A stretch of 64,000 nt of DNA from Novosphingobium sp. IK01 (lineage in GTDB: Bacteria > Pseudomonadota > Alphaproteobacteria > Sphingomonadales > Sphingomonadaceae). The stretch is from NCBI RefSeq assembly GCF_033242265.1, contig NZ_BTFW01000001.1:744001-808000 (forward strand), written 5' to 3'. Shown one piece after another: positions 31,746 through 39,230 of the stretch. A program made the position numbers and the translations under genes. Below the pieces are notes generated by a model that had not been told where the DNA came from, did no database searches, and saw nothing but the letters and a program-made list of their open reading frames with translations. Each line of letters opens with the position of its first letter. The stretch's first letter is position 1.

Positions 31746-32048
31746 ATGACCGATACCCCCCAGCTCCGCACCGTCACGCTCGACACCCCGATCCAGCGCG
31801 GCGAACAGACCATCGAGAGCGTTCAGATCCGCAAGCCCAGGGCGGGCGAGTTGCGCGGACTGGCCCTGGTCGATCTGGGCCAGCTCAAGGTCGATGCGCT
31901 CGGCGTGCTGTTGCCGCGCATCACGCTGCCCCCGCTCAGCCCGGCCGAGGTGGCCAACATGGACCCGGCGGACCTCCTCGCCTGCGGGGCCGAGATCGGC
32001 AGTTTTTTGTTGCAGAAGGCGCGGCGTACGGATGCCCTCGCACAGTAG
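31746..32048 (+). CDS. E: Tail assembly protein E
   Basis: 100 aa. TVTLDTPIQRGEQTIESVQIRKPRAGELRGLALVDL and MDPADLLACGAEIGSFL are typical of gpE. It acts as tape-measure chaperone, analogous to lambda gpG. The slippery heptamer T-TTT-TTG at 32003-32009 lies in phase near codon 87, so some ribosomes should shift -1 and read through into E'. Confidence 0.92.
   Translation: MTDTPQLRTVTLDTPIQRGEQTIESVQIRKPRAGELRGLALVDLGQLKVDALGVLLPRITLPPLSPAEVANMDPADLLACGAEIGSFLLQKARRTDALAQ
32003..32009 (+). promoter_or_regulatory. -1 programmed ribosomal frameshift site in E
   Basis: TTTTTTG in the correct phase (T|TTT|TTG relative to the frame of E). After slipping, the new frame is open from 32009 to the stop at 32198-32200 and contains the whole E' gene. 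The predicted E+E' product is about 151 aa. P2 uses the same type of T-run shift for E/E+E' as I recall. Confidence 0.82.
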
Positions 32049-32056
32049 ACGATGCC

Positions 32057-32200
32057 ATGGCCGACGTGGCGGTCGTCTTCCACTGGCCGCCCGCCGCCAT
32101 GGAGGCGATGGCCCTGTCCGACCTGATGGGCTGGCGTGACCACGCCGCCCGTCGTTCTCGTTCCCCGGCCCGCTCCCCGGAAACCGACAAGAGACGCTGA
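32057..32200 (+). CDS. E': GpE-type tail protein E' (frameshift extension)
   Basis: 47 aa if started at ATG 32057, but more likely made as the C-terminal part of an E+E' fusion through the -1 shift at 32003. ADVAVVFHWPPAAMEAMALSDLMGWRDHAA matches the GpE family (ADIA-x-FHWPP...M-x-x-L-x-W). Analogous to lambda gpGT, which recruits the tail tube protein to the tape measure. The stop overlaps the start of T (TGATG). Confidence 0.88.
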   Translation: MADVAVVFHWPPAAMEAMALSDLMGWRDHAARRSRSPARSPETDKRR

Positions 32201-34677
32201 TGGCCGACCGTAACCTTCGCCTGCAAGTCATCCTCGAAGGGCTGGACAGGTTGACCAGCCCGCTCCGGTCGATCACCGGTGCCTCGGCCGCCGCGCGTCA
32301 GGATCTGGCGCGCACGCACGAGCAGCTCAAGGCGCTCGATGCGCAGCAGCAGCAGGTGGGCCGCTACAAGGCTGCCGAAACCCGCTATGCGGACGACGCG
32401 CGCCAGTACGAGGCCTTGCAGGCAAGGCTGGCCGCCCTGCGCCAGCAGCTCGACGCGACCGAAGCCCCGACGAAGAAGCTGCGGGCCGAGTTCGAGAAAG
32501 TCGAGCGCCAGACCGGCCAGACCGCGCAGAGGCTGGAGCAGGGCGGGGCCGCCCTGCAAAAGCTGTCGGCCGGGCTAAGCGCTGCCGGGATCGACGTGCT
32601 CGACCTTGCCCGGCACGAGGAACGCCTCGCCACCCAGACGCAGGAGGCGAACGCCACCCTGCGCCAGCAGACCGCCCAGCTCGACAAGGTCAACGCCGCC
32701 CGCCGCGCGTCGGAGAAGATGGGCGAGATCAGTTCGAAGGCCACCGGCATGGGCCTCTCGGCCATCGCCGCCGGCACGGCCACCGCCGCGCCGTTGGTGG
32801 TGGCGACCAAGCAGGCCATGACGCTGGAGAGCGCGATGGCCGACGTGCGCAAGGTCGTCAATTTTCCCACGCCCCAGGCCTTTGCCCAGATGTCCGACGA
32901 TATTCTGGAGATGAGCACGCGCATCCCGATGTCGGCCGAGGGGATCGCCCAGATCGTGGCCGCCGCCGGGCGCGCCGCCGTGCCGCGCAAGGAACTGCTG
33001 GGCTTTGCCGAGGATGCCGCCAAAATGGGCGTCGCCTTCGACAGCACCGCCGAAGAGGCCGGGACGACCATGGCCAAGTGGCGCACCGCCTTCGAGCTGC
33101 CCCAGTCCGGCGTGGTCGCGCTGGCCGACCAGATCAACGCGCTGACCAACAGCTTTGGCGGCGATGTCGGCGCGGTGACCGACATGGTCACGCGGATCGG
33201 CCCGCTGGGCAAGGTCGGCGGGCTGGCCGCCTCGCAGATCGCGGCGATGAGTCAGGTCTTGTCGAGCGTGGGCGTGGAATCCGAAGTGGGGGCCACGGGC
33301 ATCAAAAACATGATGCTCGCGCTCACCAAGGGCGCGGCGGCGACCAGATCGCAGCGCGATGCCTTCAAATCGCTCGGCCTCGATGCCGGGCAGGTCGCGA
33401 AGGACATGCAGCGCGACGCGGGCGGCACGATCACCGATGTGATGAAGCGCCTTCAGGCCCTGCCCAAGGAGGCACAGGCGGGCGCGCTGACCGACCTGTT
33501 CGGCTCGGAGAGCGTCGCGGCCATCGCGCCGATGCTAACCAGCCTCGACCAGTTGCAGGCCAACTTCGCGCTGGTGGGCGACAAGAGCCAGTACGCCGGG
33601 TCGATGAATCAGGAATACCTGTCGGCGGTCTCCACCACGCAAGGGGCGACTGGCCTTGCCGCCAATGCGCTCTCGGGCCTCAACATCACCATGGGGCAGG
33701 CGCTGCTGCCCACGGTCGTCGCCGTGTCGCAGAAGGTGACCGAGGCGGCCAATGTCATGCGCCACTGGGCGCAGGAACACCCGGCGATGACCAAGGCGAT
33801 CATGCTGTTTCTGGGGGTGGGGGCCGGGCTGCTGGTCCTGCTGGGCGGGCTGGCGCTGGCCTTTGGGGCGCTGACGGCTGCCGCCGCGCCGCTGGGCATC
33901 GCGCTGGGGCCGCTGCTGCTGATCGTGGCGGGCATCGCCGCCCTCGCTGCCGCCGCCTATCTGGTCTACGACAACTGGGGGCCGATCAGCGCGTGGTTCG
34001 GCGGGATCTGGCAGGGCATCAGGGACATGGCCTCGGGGGCGCTGGCGTTTCTGGTCAATGCCTTCCTGACCTTCACGCCGCTGGGCCTGCTGGTTCAGGC
34101 CTTCGCGCCCGCGCTGGCCTATCTGCAATCGCTCAATTTTACCGAGATCGGGCGCAATCTCATTCAGGGGCTGATCAACGGGATTACCTCGATGCTCGGC
34201 GCGGTGGCGGCGACGATCACGGGCGTTGGCAGTTCGCTGGTCACCCTGCTCAAGGCCAAGCTCGGCATTCATTCGCCCTCGCGGGTCTTTGCCGGGCTGG
34301 GCGGCTTTGTGATGGCCGGGCTCGATCAGGGGCTGGCCGAGAACACCGCCGGGCCGCTCCAGCGCATCGCCAGCCTGTCCGACGCGATGACCGCGGGCTT
34401 CCGCGCCGATGGCGGGGCCATGCTGGGCCGCATCGGCGATGCCTCGGGCCAGATTGCCAGCGCGGTGGCGCTCGGCGCGGCTGTGCCCGCCGCCGCGCTA
34501 CCCGCGCCCGCACAGGGGGCGGGGCCGGGCGCGCCCACCGCCACCGTTGCCCCGGCCAGCTACACGATCACCATCAACGCCGGAACCGCCCCGGCGCCCG
34601 ACATCGCCCGCGAAGTACGCAAGGTCATCGAGGACATCGAGCGCGAGCGGCGCGGGCGCGGGTTTGGCGATGGATAA
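32200..34677 (+). CDS. T: Tape measure protein, P2 gpT family
   Basis: 825 aa. The N-terminal ~170 residues are Gln/Ala/Arg-rich coiled coil (LARTHEQLKALDAQQQQVGRYKAAE). The tape measure domain follows: ESAMADVRKVVNFPTPQAFAQMSDDILEMSTRIPMSAEGIAQIVAAAG, FGGDVGAVTDMVTRIGPLGKVGGL and VGATGIKNMMLALTKG. Hydrophobic segments near residues 530-590 (AIMLFLGVGAGLLVLLGGLALAFGAL) fit membrane insertion during DNA entry. Its length should set the tail length. Confidence 0.94.
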   Translation: MADRNLRLQVILEGLDRLTSPLRSITGASAAARQDLARTHEQLKALDAQQQQVGRYKAAETRYADDARQYEALQARLAALRQQLDATEAPTKKLRAEFEKVERQTGQTAQRLEQGGAALQKLSAGLSAAGIDVLDLARHEERLATQTQEANATLRQQTAQLDKVNAARRASEKMGEISSKATGMGLSAIAAGTATAAPLVVATKQAMTLESAMADVRKVVNFPTPQAFAQMSDDILEMSTRIPMSAEGIAQIVAAAGRAAVPRKELLGFAEDAAKMGVAFDSTAEEAGTTMAKWRTAFELPQSGVVALADQINALTNSFGGDVGAVTDMVTRIGPLGKVGGLAASQIAAMSQVLSSVGVESEVGATGIKNMMLALTKGAAATRSQRDAFKSLGLDAGQVAKDMQRDAGGTITDVMKRLQALPKEAQAGALTDLFGSESVAAIAPMLTSLDQLQANFALVGDKSQYAGSMNQEYLSAVSTTQGATGLAANALSGLNITMGQALLPTVVAVSQKVTEAANVMRHWAQEHPAMTKAIMLFLGVGAGLLVLLGGLALAFGALTAAAAPLGIALGPLLLIVAGIAALAAAAYLVYDNWGPISAWFGGIWQGIRDMASGALAFLVNAFLTFTPLGLLVQAFAPALAYLQSLNFTEIGRNLIQGLINGITSMLGAVAATITGVGSSLVTLLKAKLGIHSPSRVFAGLGGFVMAGLDQGLAENTAGPLQRIASLSDAMTAGFRADGGAMLGRIGDASGQIASAVALGAAVPAAALPAPAQGAGPGAPTATVAPASYTITINAGTAPAPDIAREVRKVIEDIERERRGRGFGDG

Positions 34678-34689
34678 GGAGGCCCCGCG

Positions 34690-35088
34690 ATGCACCTGAT
34701 GGCCCTTGGCCTGTTCCTCTTCCAGATCCCCACGCTCGCCCACGACGAATTGCAGCGCAAGACCGACTGGCGCTTTGCCCGCTCGGCCCGCGTGGGCGCG
34801 CGCGATGCGGTGCAGTTTCTGGGGGCAGGGGACGAGAAGATCAGCCTCTCGGGCTCGGTCTATGCCGAGATCACCGATGGCCGCGTCTCGCTCGACCAGT
34901 TGCGCGAAATGGCCGATCAGGGCGAGGCGCTGCCCCTGCTCGATGGCAGCGGGCTTGTCTTCGGCAGCTTCGTGATCGAGGCGATCGACGAGCGCCACGC
35001 CGGGCTCATGGCCGATGGCCGCCCGCTGCGGATCGACTTTGCCATCGACCTTCTGCGGGTCGATGATCCCGCCGGAAGCATGGCATGA
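34690..35088 (+). CDS. U: Tail protein U, P2 gpU family
   Basis: 132 aa. MHLMALGLFLFQIPTLAHDELQRKTDWRFARSARVGARDAVQFLGAGDEKISLSGSVYAEITDG matches gpU closely, with GSGLVFGSFVIEAIDE in the second half. It caps tails or joins the baseplate hub. It starts 12 nt after T; the stop overlaps the ATG of D. Confidence 0.94.
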   Translation: MHLMALGLFLFQIPTLAHDELQRKTDWRFARSARVGARDAVQFLGAGDEKISLSGSVYAEITDGRVSLDQLREMADQGEALPLLDGSGLVFGSFVIEAIDERHAGLMADGRPLRIDFAIDLLRVDDPAGSMA

Positions 35089-36098
35089 TCCAAGCCCTCA
35101 CCAACATCCCCGACTGGCGCGTCACCCTCGAGGACACCGACCTGACCGAGCGCATGCGCCCGCGCCTGGTCTCGCTGACCATCTCGGAAAAGCGCGGCGA
35201 CGAGGCCGACCAGCTCGACATCGTGCTCGACGATGCCGATGGCCTGCTGGCGATCCCGCCCGAGGGAGCGCGCCTGCTGGTCATGCTGGGGTGGAAACAG
35301 GGGCGCGACGTGGCCCCCGGCCTCGTCCACAAGGGCAGCTTCAAGGTCGACGAGGTGAACCACAGCGGCCCGCCCGACCAGATCCGCATCCGCGCGCGGG
35401 CCGCCGATTTTACCAGCGCGATCCGCAACCGCCGCGAACAGAGCTGGGCGAACACCACGCTGGGCACCGTCTTGCAGGACATCGCCGGGCGCAACGCCCT
35501 GTCCTTGCGCATCGCGCCCGATCTGGCGGCCATTGCCTTGCCCGCGCTCCACCAGAGCCGCGAGAGCGACACCGCCTTCCTGCGCCGCCTCGGCCGCGAG
35601 AACGACGCCGTCGCCACCATCAAGACCGGCACCCTGATCTTCGCGCGCAAGGGCGCGGGCACCACCAGCACGGGCCAGCCCCTGCCAACCCTCGCACTCA
35701 CCCGCCGCAGCGGCGATGGCCATTCATGGCAGCGCCAGACGCGCGACGGGCAGGCCGGTGTCACCGCCCACTGGCACGACCGCAAGGCCGCCCGCCACCG
35801 CGCCGTCACCATGGGCAAGGCCGAAGGCGCGAAAACCCTGCGCAAGACCTACCCCGACGAAGCCAGCGCCCGCCGCGCCGCCACCGCCGAACACACCCGC
35901 CTCAAACGCGCCCCCGCCACCCTCGACATGCGCCTCGCCCTGGGCCGCCCCGACGCCATCCCCGAAGCCCGCGTCACCCTCACCGGCTTCAAACCCGAAA
36001 TCGACGCCACCCCATGGCTGATCACCGAAGTAACCCACCGCCTCGACAACGCAGACGGCTTCATCACCGAGTTGAAGATGGAGGTTTCGTCAAATTAA
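35085..36098 (+). CDS. D: Tail/baseplate hub protein D (late control gene D family)
   Basis: 337 aa. RPRLVSLTISEKRGDEADQLDIVLDDADGLLAIPPEGARLLVMLGW, RIRARAADF and ESDTAFLRRLGRENDAVATIKTGTLIF are standard gpD motifs. The C-terminal part LGRPDAIPEARVTLTGFKPEIDATPWLITEVTHRLD is the phage late control D domain. It forms the hub that holds the spike. It is the last structural gene; AT-rich DNA begins directly after it. Confidence 0.94.
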   Translation: MIQALTNIPDWRVTLEDTDLTERMRPRLVSLTISEKRGDEADQLDIVLDDADGLLAIPPEGARLLVMLGWKQGRDVAPGLVHKGSFKVDEVNHSGPPDQIRIRARAADFTSAIRNRREQSWANTTLGTVLQDIAGRNALSLRIAPDLAAIALPALHQSRESDTAFLRRLGRENDAVATIKTGTLIFARKGAGTTSTGQPLPTLALTRRSGDGHSWQRQTRDGQAGVTAHWHDRKAARHRAVTMGKAEGAKTLRKTYPDEASARRAATAEHTRLKRAPATLDMRLALGRPDAIPEARVTLTGFKPEIDATPWLITEVTHRLDNADGFITELKMEVSSN

Positions 36099-36141
36099 AA
36101 GTGCTAACATAAAATTTGCAAAAATATTGCATTAAATAATT

Positions 36142-36181
36142 AATTCATCAACAATTGATTTTATTTTTAGATTGATGAATT
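36142..36181. terminator. Bidirectional hairpin between D and the Abi-alpha-like gene
   Basis: AATTCATCAA (36142-36151) and TTGATGAATT (36172-36181) are exact reverse complements, 20-nt loop, in very AT-rich DNA between two convergent genes. The right arm touches the stop of the leftward gene. The A/T-rich flanks suit termination from either side. Confidence 0.5.
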
Positions 36182-36963
36182 CAAGACCATTCCGCTTGAA
36201 ATCTTGACCATGCATTGAGCACAATAGGATTGTCAAAATTTATTATCGAATCTTTATAATACAATTTAGCTTCTTCGGTAAATCCTTGGCATCTAATAAA
36301 AAAATTAATGCAAATTCCAGATGGTACAATTGCCACCACGGGCTTTCTTATATGCACGCTTGAGCCTTGCACAAGTAACCCTGAATTTCTCATGTGGTCG
36401 ATGTGAATGTCTAAATCATGTTTGCTAGACAATCCTGCAATTTCAATGCATTCATCGACTCCCATTATGTTGGGTAGTCCAAGAACAAGTCCAGATTCTC
36501 CGCAAAATGGTATCAAATTTTCGCATACATAATTTATAATTTTAACTTGTGGTGGAGATAGTTGAGAGAGGTAGTTCATGTAAATTGCTGTGACGCCCTC
36601 GCTAGCATCTTTATTGCAACCTGATGCCAGAAGTCCTGCCCATGCATTATGAAGTGCATCATCATCAGACCAAGATCCTTGGTCTATCGCGATGTGGGCT
36701 AGGCGAGGATGCAGTCTTAAGGTGTCAGCATCAGGACGCTGTTGCACTTTTTTCTGTGCTTTATTCAGCATCGAAGCACAATTGTTCTTGCGCCACTCAC
36801 TGACTTTATCTTTTAGTAATAACCCAAATTCTTCAGCTGCAGGCAGAGCAATTCGGCCTAAAAATTGCCCAGCACCATCCATTACTGATTTTGTAATTAC
36901 AAGTATGGAGTCAGAGATTGGCTTTATTCCAAATAAATCTTTGCTGCCTGAATTTTCATTCAT
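36181..36963 (-). CDS. Abi-alpha / DUF4393-like abortive infection protein
   Basis: 260 aa. The N-terminal part LGRIALPAAEEFGLLLKDKVSEWRKNNCASMLNKAQKKV resembles the Abi-alpha (DUF4393) family, followed by HPRLAHIAIDQGSWSDDDALHNAWAGLLAS and the helical SQLSPPQVKIINYVCENLIPF. No catalytic motif is visible. It is strongly AT-rich, inserted between the tail operon and the repressor on the minus strand: a classic moron position. A superinfection-exclusion or abortive-infection role is inferred from the family name and context. Confidence 0.65.
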   Translation of the reverse strand: MNENSGSKDLFGIKPISDSILVITKSVMDGAGQFLGRIALPAAEEFGLLLKDKVSEWRKNNCASMLNKAQKKVQQRPDADTLRLHPRLAHIAIDQGSWSDDDALHNAWAGLLASGCNKDASEGVTAIYMNYLSQLSPPQVKIINYVCENLIPFCGESGLVLGLPNIMGVDECIEIAGLSSKHDLDIHIDHMRNSGLLVQGSSVHIRKPVVAIVPSGICINFFIRCQGFTEEAKLYYKDSIINFDNPIVLNAWSRFQAEWS

Positions 36964-37018
36964 AATCCAATGCCTTGAAAGAAAAATAAATTACTTCAGA
37001 TCATGCGATTTGATGTGT

Positions 37019-37681
37019 TTAAGTTCGCCGAAAAACACCAGCTACCCGTCCAATGACGTGGATTTCTTCGTCATAAGCGACTTCTTCGCGGACTTGGGGG
37101 TTGTCCCCCATCAGTTTGAAGGTTCCGTCAGGCATGGCTCGGACGCGCTTGATGGTTCCGAGGCCACCGTAGCTGAGCGCCCAGATGCCTTCCTGGCGAT
37201 CAATGGTGCGGTGGGAGCGGTCGATCAGAACGAAGTCGCGGTCGTTGATCGTGGGGTACATGCTGTCCCCAACCGGACGGGCCACCGATAGCAGGTGCGC
37301 GGAAGTGTTCGTGAAGTTCCGCACCCACTCTTGCGGAATCCAGCGATCGGTGACTTCCATCGTACTATCGTCGAGATAGCCTGCACCCATGCCGATGTTG
37401 AGGTCGATTTCCTCAACCTTGATCAGGCCCATTTGCTCCGCGATTTCCGCAGGCGTCGGGGGAATATAGGCGTTCTCGGCGGGGTCGTCGGTTTCCCCGG
37501 TCAGATAAGCTTCGGTTGTCCGCAAAATGCGGGCAATCTTGAAGAGGTGGCTTGAGCCAGACGATTGCCCGGAAATCAATTTGCCTATGGTCTGCTGGGT
37601 CACCCCGACCTCGCGCGCCAGCGCAGATTGGGAGAATCCCAGCGTTTTCATTCGTTCGGCTAGGCGCTCACCCTTGATCAT
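37019..37681 (-). CDS. CI/LexA-type prophage repressor with S24 peptidase domain
   Basis: 220 aa. The N-terminal helix-turn-helix is LAERMKTLGFSQSALAREVGVTQQTIGKLISG (residues 7-38). The C-terminal S24 domain has nucleophile Ser in PVGDSMYPTINDRDFVLID (near residue 145) and the general-base Lys in GLGTIKRVRAM (near residue 181), so RecA-stimulated self-cleavage is likely. This differs from P2, whose short C repressor is not SOS-cleaved. It is divergent from the Cro-like gene across an operator region. Confidence 0.93.
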   Translation of the reverse strand: MIKGERLAERMKTLGFSQSALAREVGVTQQTIGKLISGQSSGSSHLFKIARILRTTEAYLTGETDDPAENAYIPPTPAEIAEQMGLIKVEEIDLNIGMGAGYLDDSTMEVTDRWIPQEWVRNFTNTSAHLLSVARPVGDSMYPTINDRDFVLIDRSHRTIDRQEGIWALSYGGLGTIKRVRAMPDGTFKLMGDNPQVREEVAYDEEIHVIGRVAGVFRRT

Positions 37682-37697
37682 GCGGGCACCCTACAAC

Positions 37698-37762
37698 TTT
37701 GGGTTTGGCCCAAAAGGTAATTCTATGCGTTGACACTGTTACGCCTTTGGTTGTACCCAAGG
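37698..37762. promoter_or_regulatory. Divergent repressor operators and early promoter region
   Basis: Two inverted repeats in the 84-bp gap between the repressor and Cro genes: TTGGG-TTTGG-CCCAA inside 37698-37714, and TTGG-TTGTA-CCCAA inside 37744-37762. TTGACA at 37730-37735 with a downstream T/A-rich GTTGTA about 16 bp later is a plausible rightward promoter running into the second operator. Confidence 0.6.
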
Positions 37763-37765
37763 TGC

Positions 37766-38098
37766 ATGACGCAAAGTGTGACACCTTCCCAAGCGCTTGC
37801 GCGCGCCGTGGCAATCGCCGGAGGCCAATCCGCCACCGCGCGTATCTGCAACAAATCACAATCAGCCGTCTGGAAATGGCTGCAATCCGAACGGAGCCTC
37901 CCGGCCGAGCATGTGCTGGCGATGGAAGCGGCAACCGGCGTTCATCGTCATTTGCTTCGGCCCGATATTTACCCCATTTCTCTGGGCACCGGGGCAGATG
38001 CTCCCGGCGCAGACTCTGCCCCGGTTATGCCGACGGAACCGGCTTCTGTCGTTTGCGATCAGCCCGGCAAAGCGCAACGCGCGAAGGTGGCGGCATGA
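37766..38098 (+). CDS. Cro-like regulator (YdaS type)
   Basis: 110 aa from ATG 37766 with AAGG 4 nt upstream. The HTH is ALARAVAIAGGQSATARICNKSQSAVWKWLQSERSLPAEHVLAMEAATGV, typical of YdaS/Cro proteins in proteobacterial prophages, with the C-terminal HLLRPDIYP. It probably represses cI transcription to allow lytic growth. Its stop overlaps the next ATG. Confidence 0.85.
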   Translation: MTQSVTPSQALARAVAIAGGQSATARICNKSQSAVWKWLQSERSLPAEHVLAMEAATGVHRHLLRPDIYPISLGTGADAPGADSAPVMPTEPASVVCDQPGKAQRAKVAA

Positions 38099-38586
38099 CC
38101 AAGCTGCGCACGCCGCTCTCGTTTTCGCGGGCCATCACCACGATTGCCGCCGCCATCGGGTGGGAGCCTGCGGCCAAAGTCACCGGGCGCTCGGTCCGCA
38201 CCGTGCGCCACTGGAGCGAGAGCGACCGCCATGGCACGCCCACGCTCGATCAGGCTTTGGCGCTCGACCGCGCGTTCATCGCCGCCGGGGGCGATCATGG
38301 CCCGATCCTGTCCAGCTATGGCCTGCAACTCGATGTCGCGCTGGTCGATGCCGTGGCTTGCCGCACCGCGCTGGCCGAGGACATCGCCGCGACCACCCGC
38401 GAGACGGGCGACGCCATCAGCCACTGCATCCAGGCGCTGCATCCCGGCGCCACGCCCGCGCAGATCTATCGCGCGATTGCCGAGACCGAAGAAGCCGACG
38501 CGCTGTTCCCGCGCCTTCTCGGTCGGCTCAAAGCCCTTCTGCCCGGCACTGGGGCCGGACGCGAAGCCACTGGGGAAATGCGATAA
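38095..38586 (+). CDS. Early-operon protein, possible CII-like or regulatory
   Basis: 163 aa; not firmly recognised. The first part FSRAITTIAAAIGWEPAAKVTGRSVRTVRHWSESDRHGTPTLDQALALDRAF looks like a HTH-type regulator; the rest is helical (DAVACRTALAEDIAATTRETGDAISHCIQALHPG). It overlaps Cro by 4 nt and shares its last base with the start of the Ogr gene, so it is co-translated. A CII-like or replication-control role is possible. Confidence 0.6.
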   Translation: MTKLRTPLSFSRAITTIAAAIGWEPAAKVTGRSVRTVRHWSESDRHGTPTLDQALALDRAFIAAGGDHGPILSSYGLQLDVALVDAVACRTALAEDIAATTRETGDAISHCIQALHPGATPAQIYRAIAETEEADALFPRLLGRLKALLPGTGAGREATGEMR

Positions 38587-38891
38587 TGTCCGGGCGTCCT
38601 GTCCAACTTCCACACGTTTGCTGTCCGGCCTGCGGCGGGCGCGCCTTTGCCCGCTCGGTCGGCAAGAAAAGCCTCGTCTACCGCGAGGTCTACTATCACT
38701 GCCGCAACCCGGATGCCTGCGGGCACCAGTTCGTGGTGTCGATGGAGGCCATCCGCACGACCCGGCCCTCCCGCTTCCCCATGCCCCGGCACAAGCTGCC
38801 CCTGACCCAATGGCACAGCGCCGCCAACGACCGCGCCGCCAACGACGACGGCCCACCCAGCGAACCGGGCACCGCCGCCATCACCCCCTGA
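38586..38891 (+). CDS. ogr: Ogr/Delta-type zinc-finger late activator
   Basis: 101 aa. CPAC (residues 13-16) then YREVYYHCRNPDACGHQFVVSMEAI, with C-x5-C, reproduce the Cys4 zinc finger of P2 Ogr / P4 Delta (CPxC ... YYxCxNxxCxxxF). The C-terminal tail is Pro-rich and longer than P2 Ogr (72 aa). It should activate the late promoters for P/Q, O-S, V/W and FI-D. In P2 this gene follows D; here it is third in the early operon. Confidence 0.87.
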   Translation: MSGRPVQLPHVCCPACGGRAFARSVGKKSLVYREVYYHCRNPDACGHQFVVSMEAIRTTRPSRFPMPRHKLPLTQWHSAANDRAANDDGPPSEPGTAAITP

Positions 38892-38904
38892 TCCGGCACC
38901 CTGA

Positions 38905-38926
38905 TCAGGCCGCCAGCGCGGCCTGA
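38905..38926 (+). terminator. Hairpin after the Ogr gene
   Basis: TCAGGCCGC (38905-38913), loop CAGC, GCGGCCTGA (38918-38926): 9-bp perfect stem 13 nt after the stop. There is no T-run. It might attenuate rather than end the early operon, since genes continue in the same direction. Confidence 0.45.
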
Positions 38927-39014
38927 CACCCCCCATTCCGACCAACCCCGACCCGGCTCGCTTCCGGGCACGCCCCCGCTTTGCCTTTTTCCGCCCCTTT
39001 TTCGGAGCATCCCC

Positions 39015-39188
39015 ATGCTGCCCACCCCATCCACCCCATTCCGCGCTCCGCCTTCTGCCTTCGCCGCATGGTGGAGCTTCTGGCGGGCCCTGCCGCGTGC
39101 CGAGCGGGCCGAGTTTCTCGTGCTCGTGGCGGCCCTGCCAGCCCTGTTCGCCCTCTTCGCCGCCTTGTGGATCATGCTGCCGGCATAA
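39015..39188 (+). CDS. Small membrane protein
   Basis: 57 aa. The N-terminus is Pro-rich (MLPTPSTPFRAPPSAFAAWW), followed by a charged turn RALPRAERAE and one strong C-terminal membrane helix (FLVLVAALPALFALFAALWIMLP). GGAG lies 8 nt before the ATG. It lies between ogr and the primase in the early operon. Function unknown. Confidence 0.55.
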   Translation: MLPTPSTPFRAPPSAFAAWWSFWRALPRAERAEFLVLVAALPALFALFAALWIMLPA

Positions 39189-39230
39189 GCGCGCGCCGCG
39201 CCCGATCCCTCCAGAAAGACCAGAATTTCC

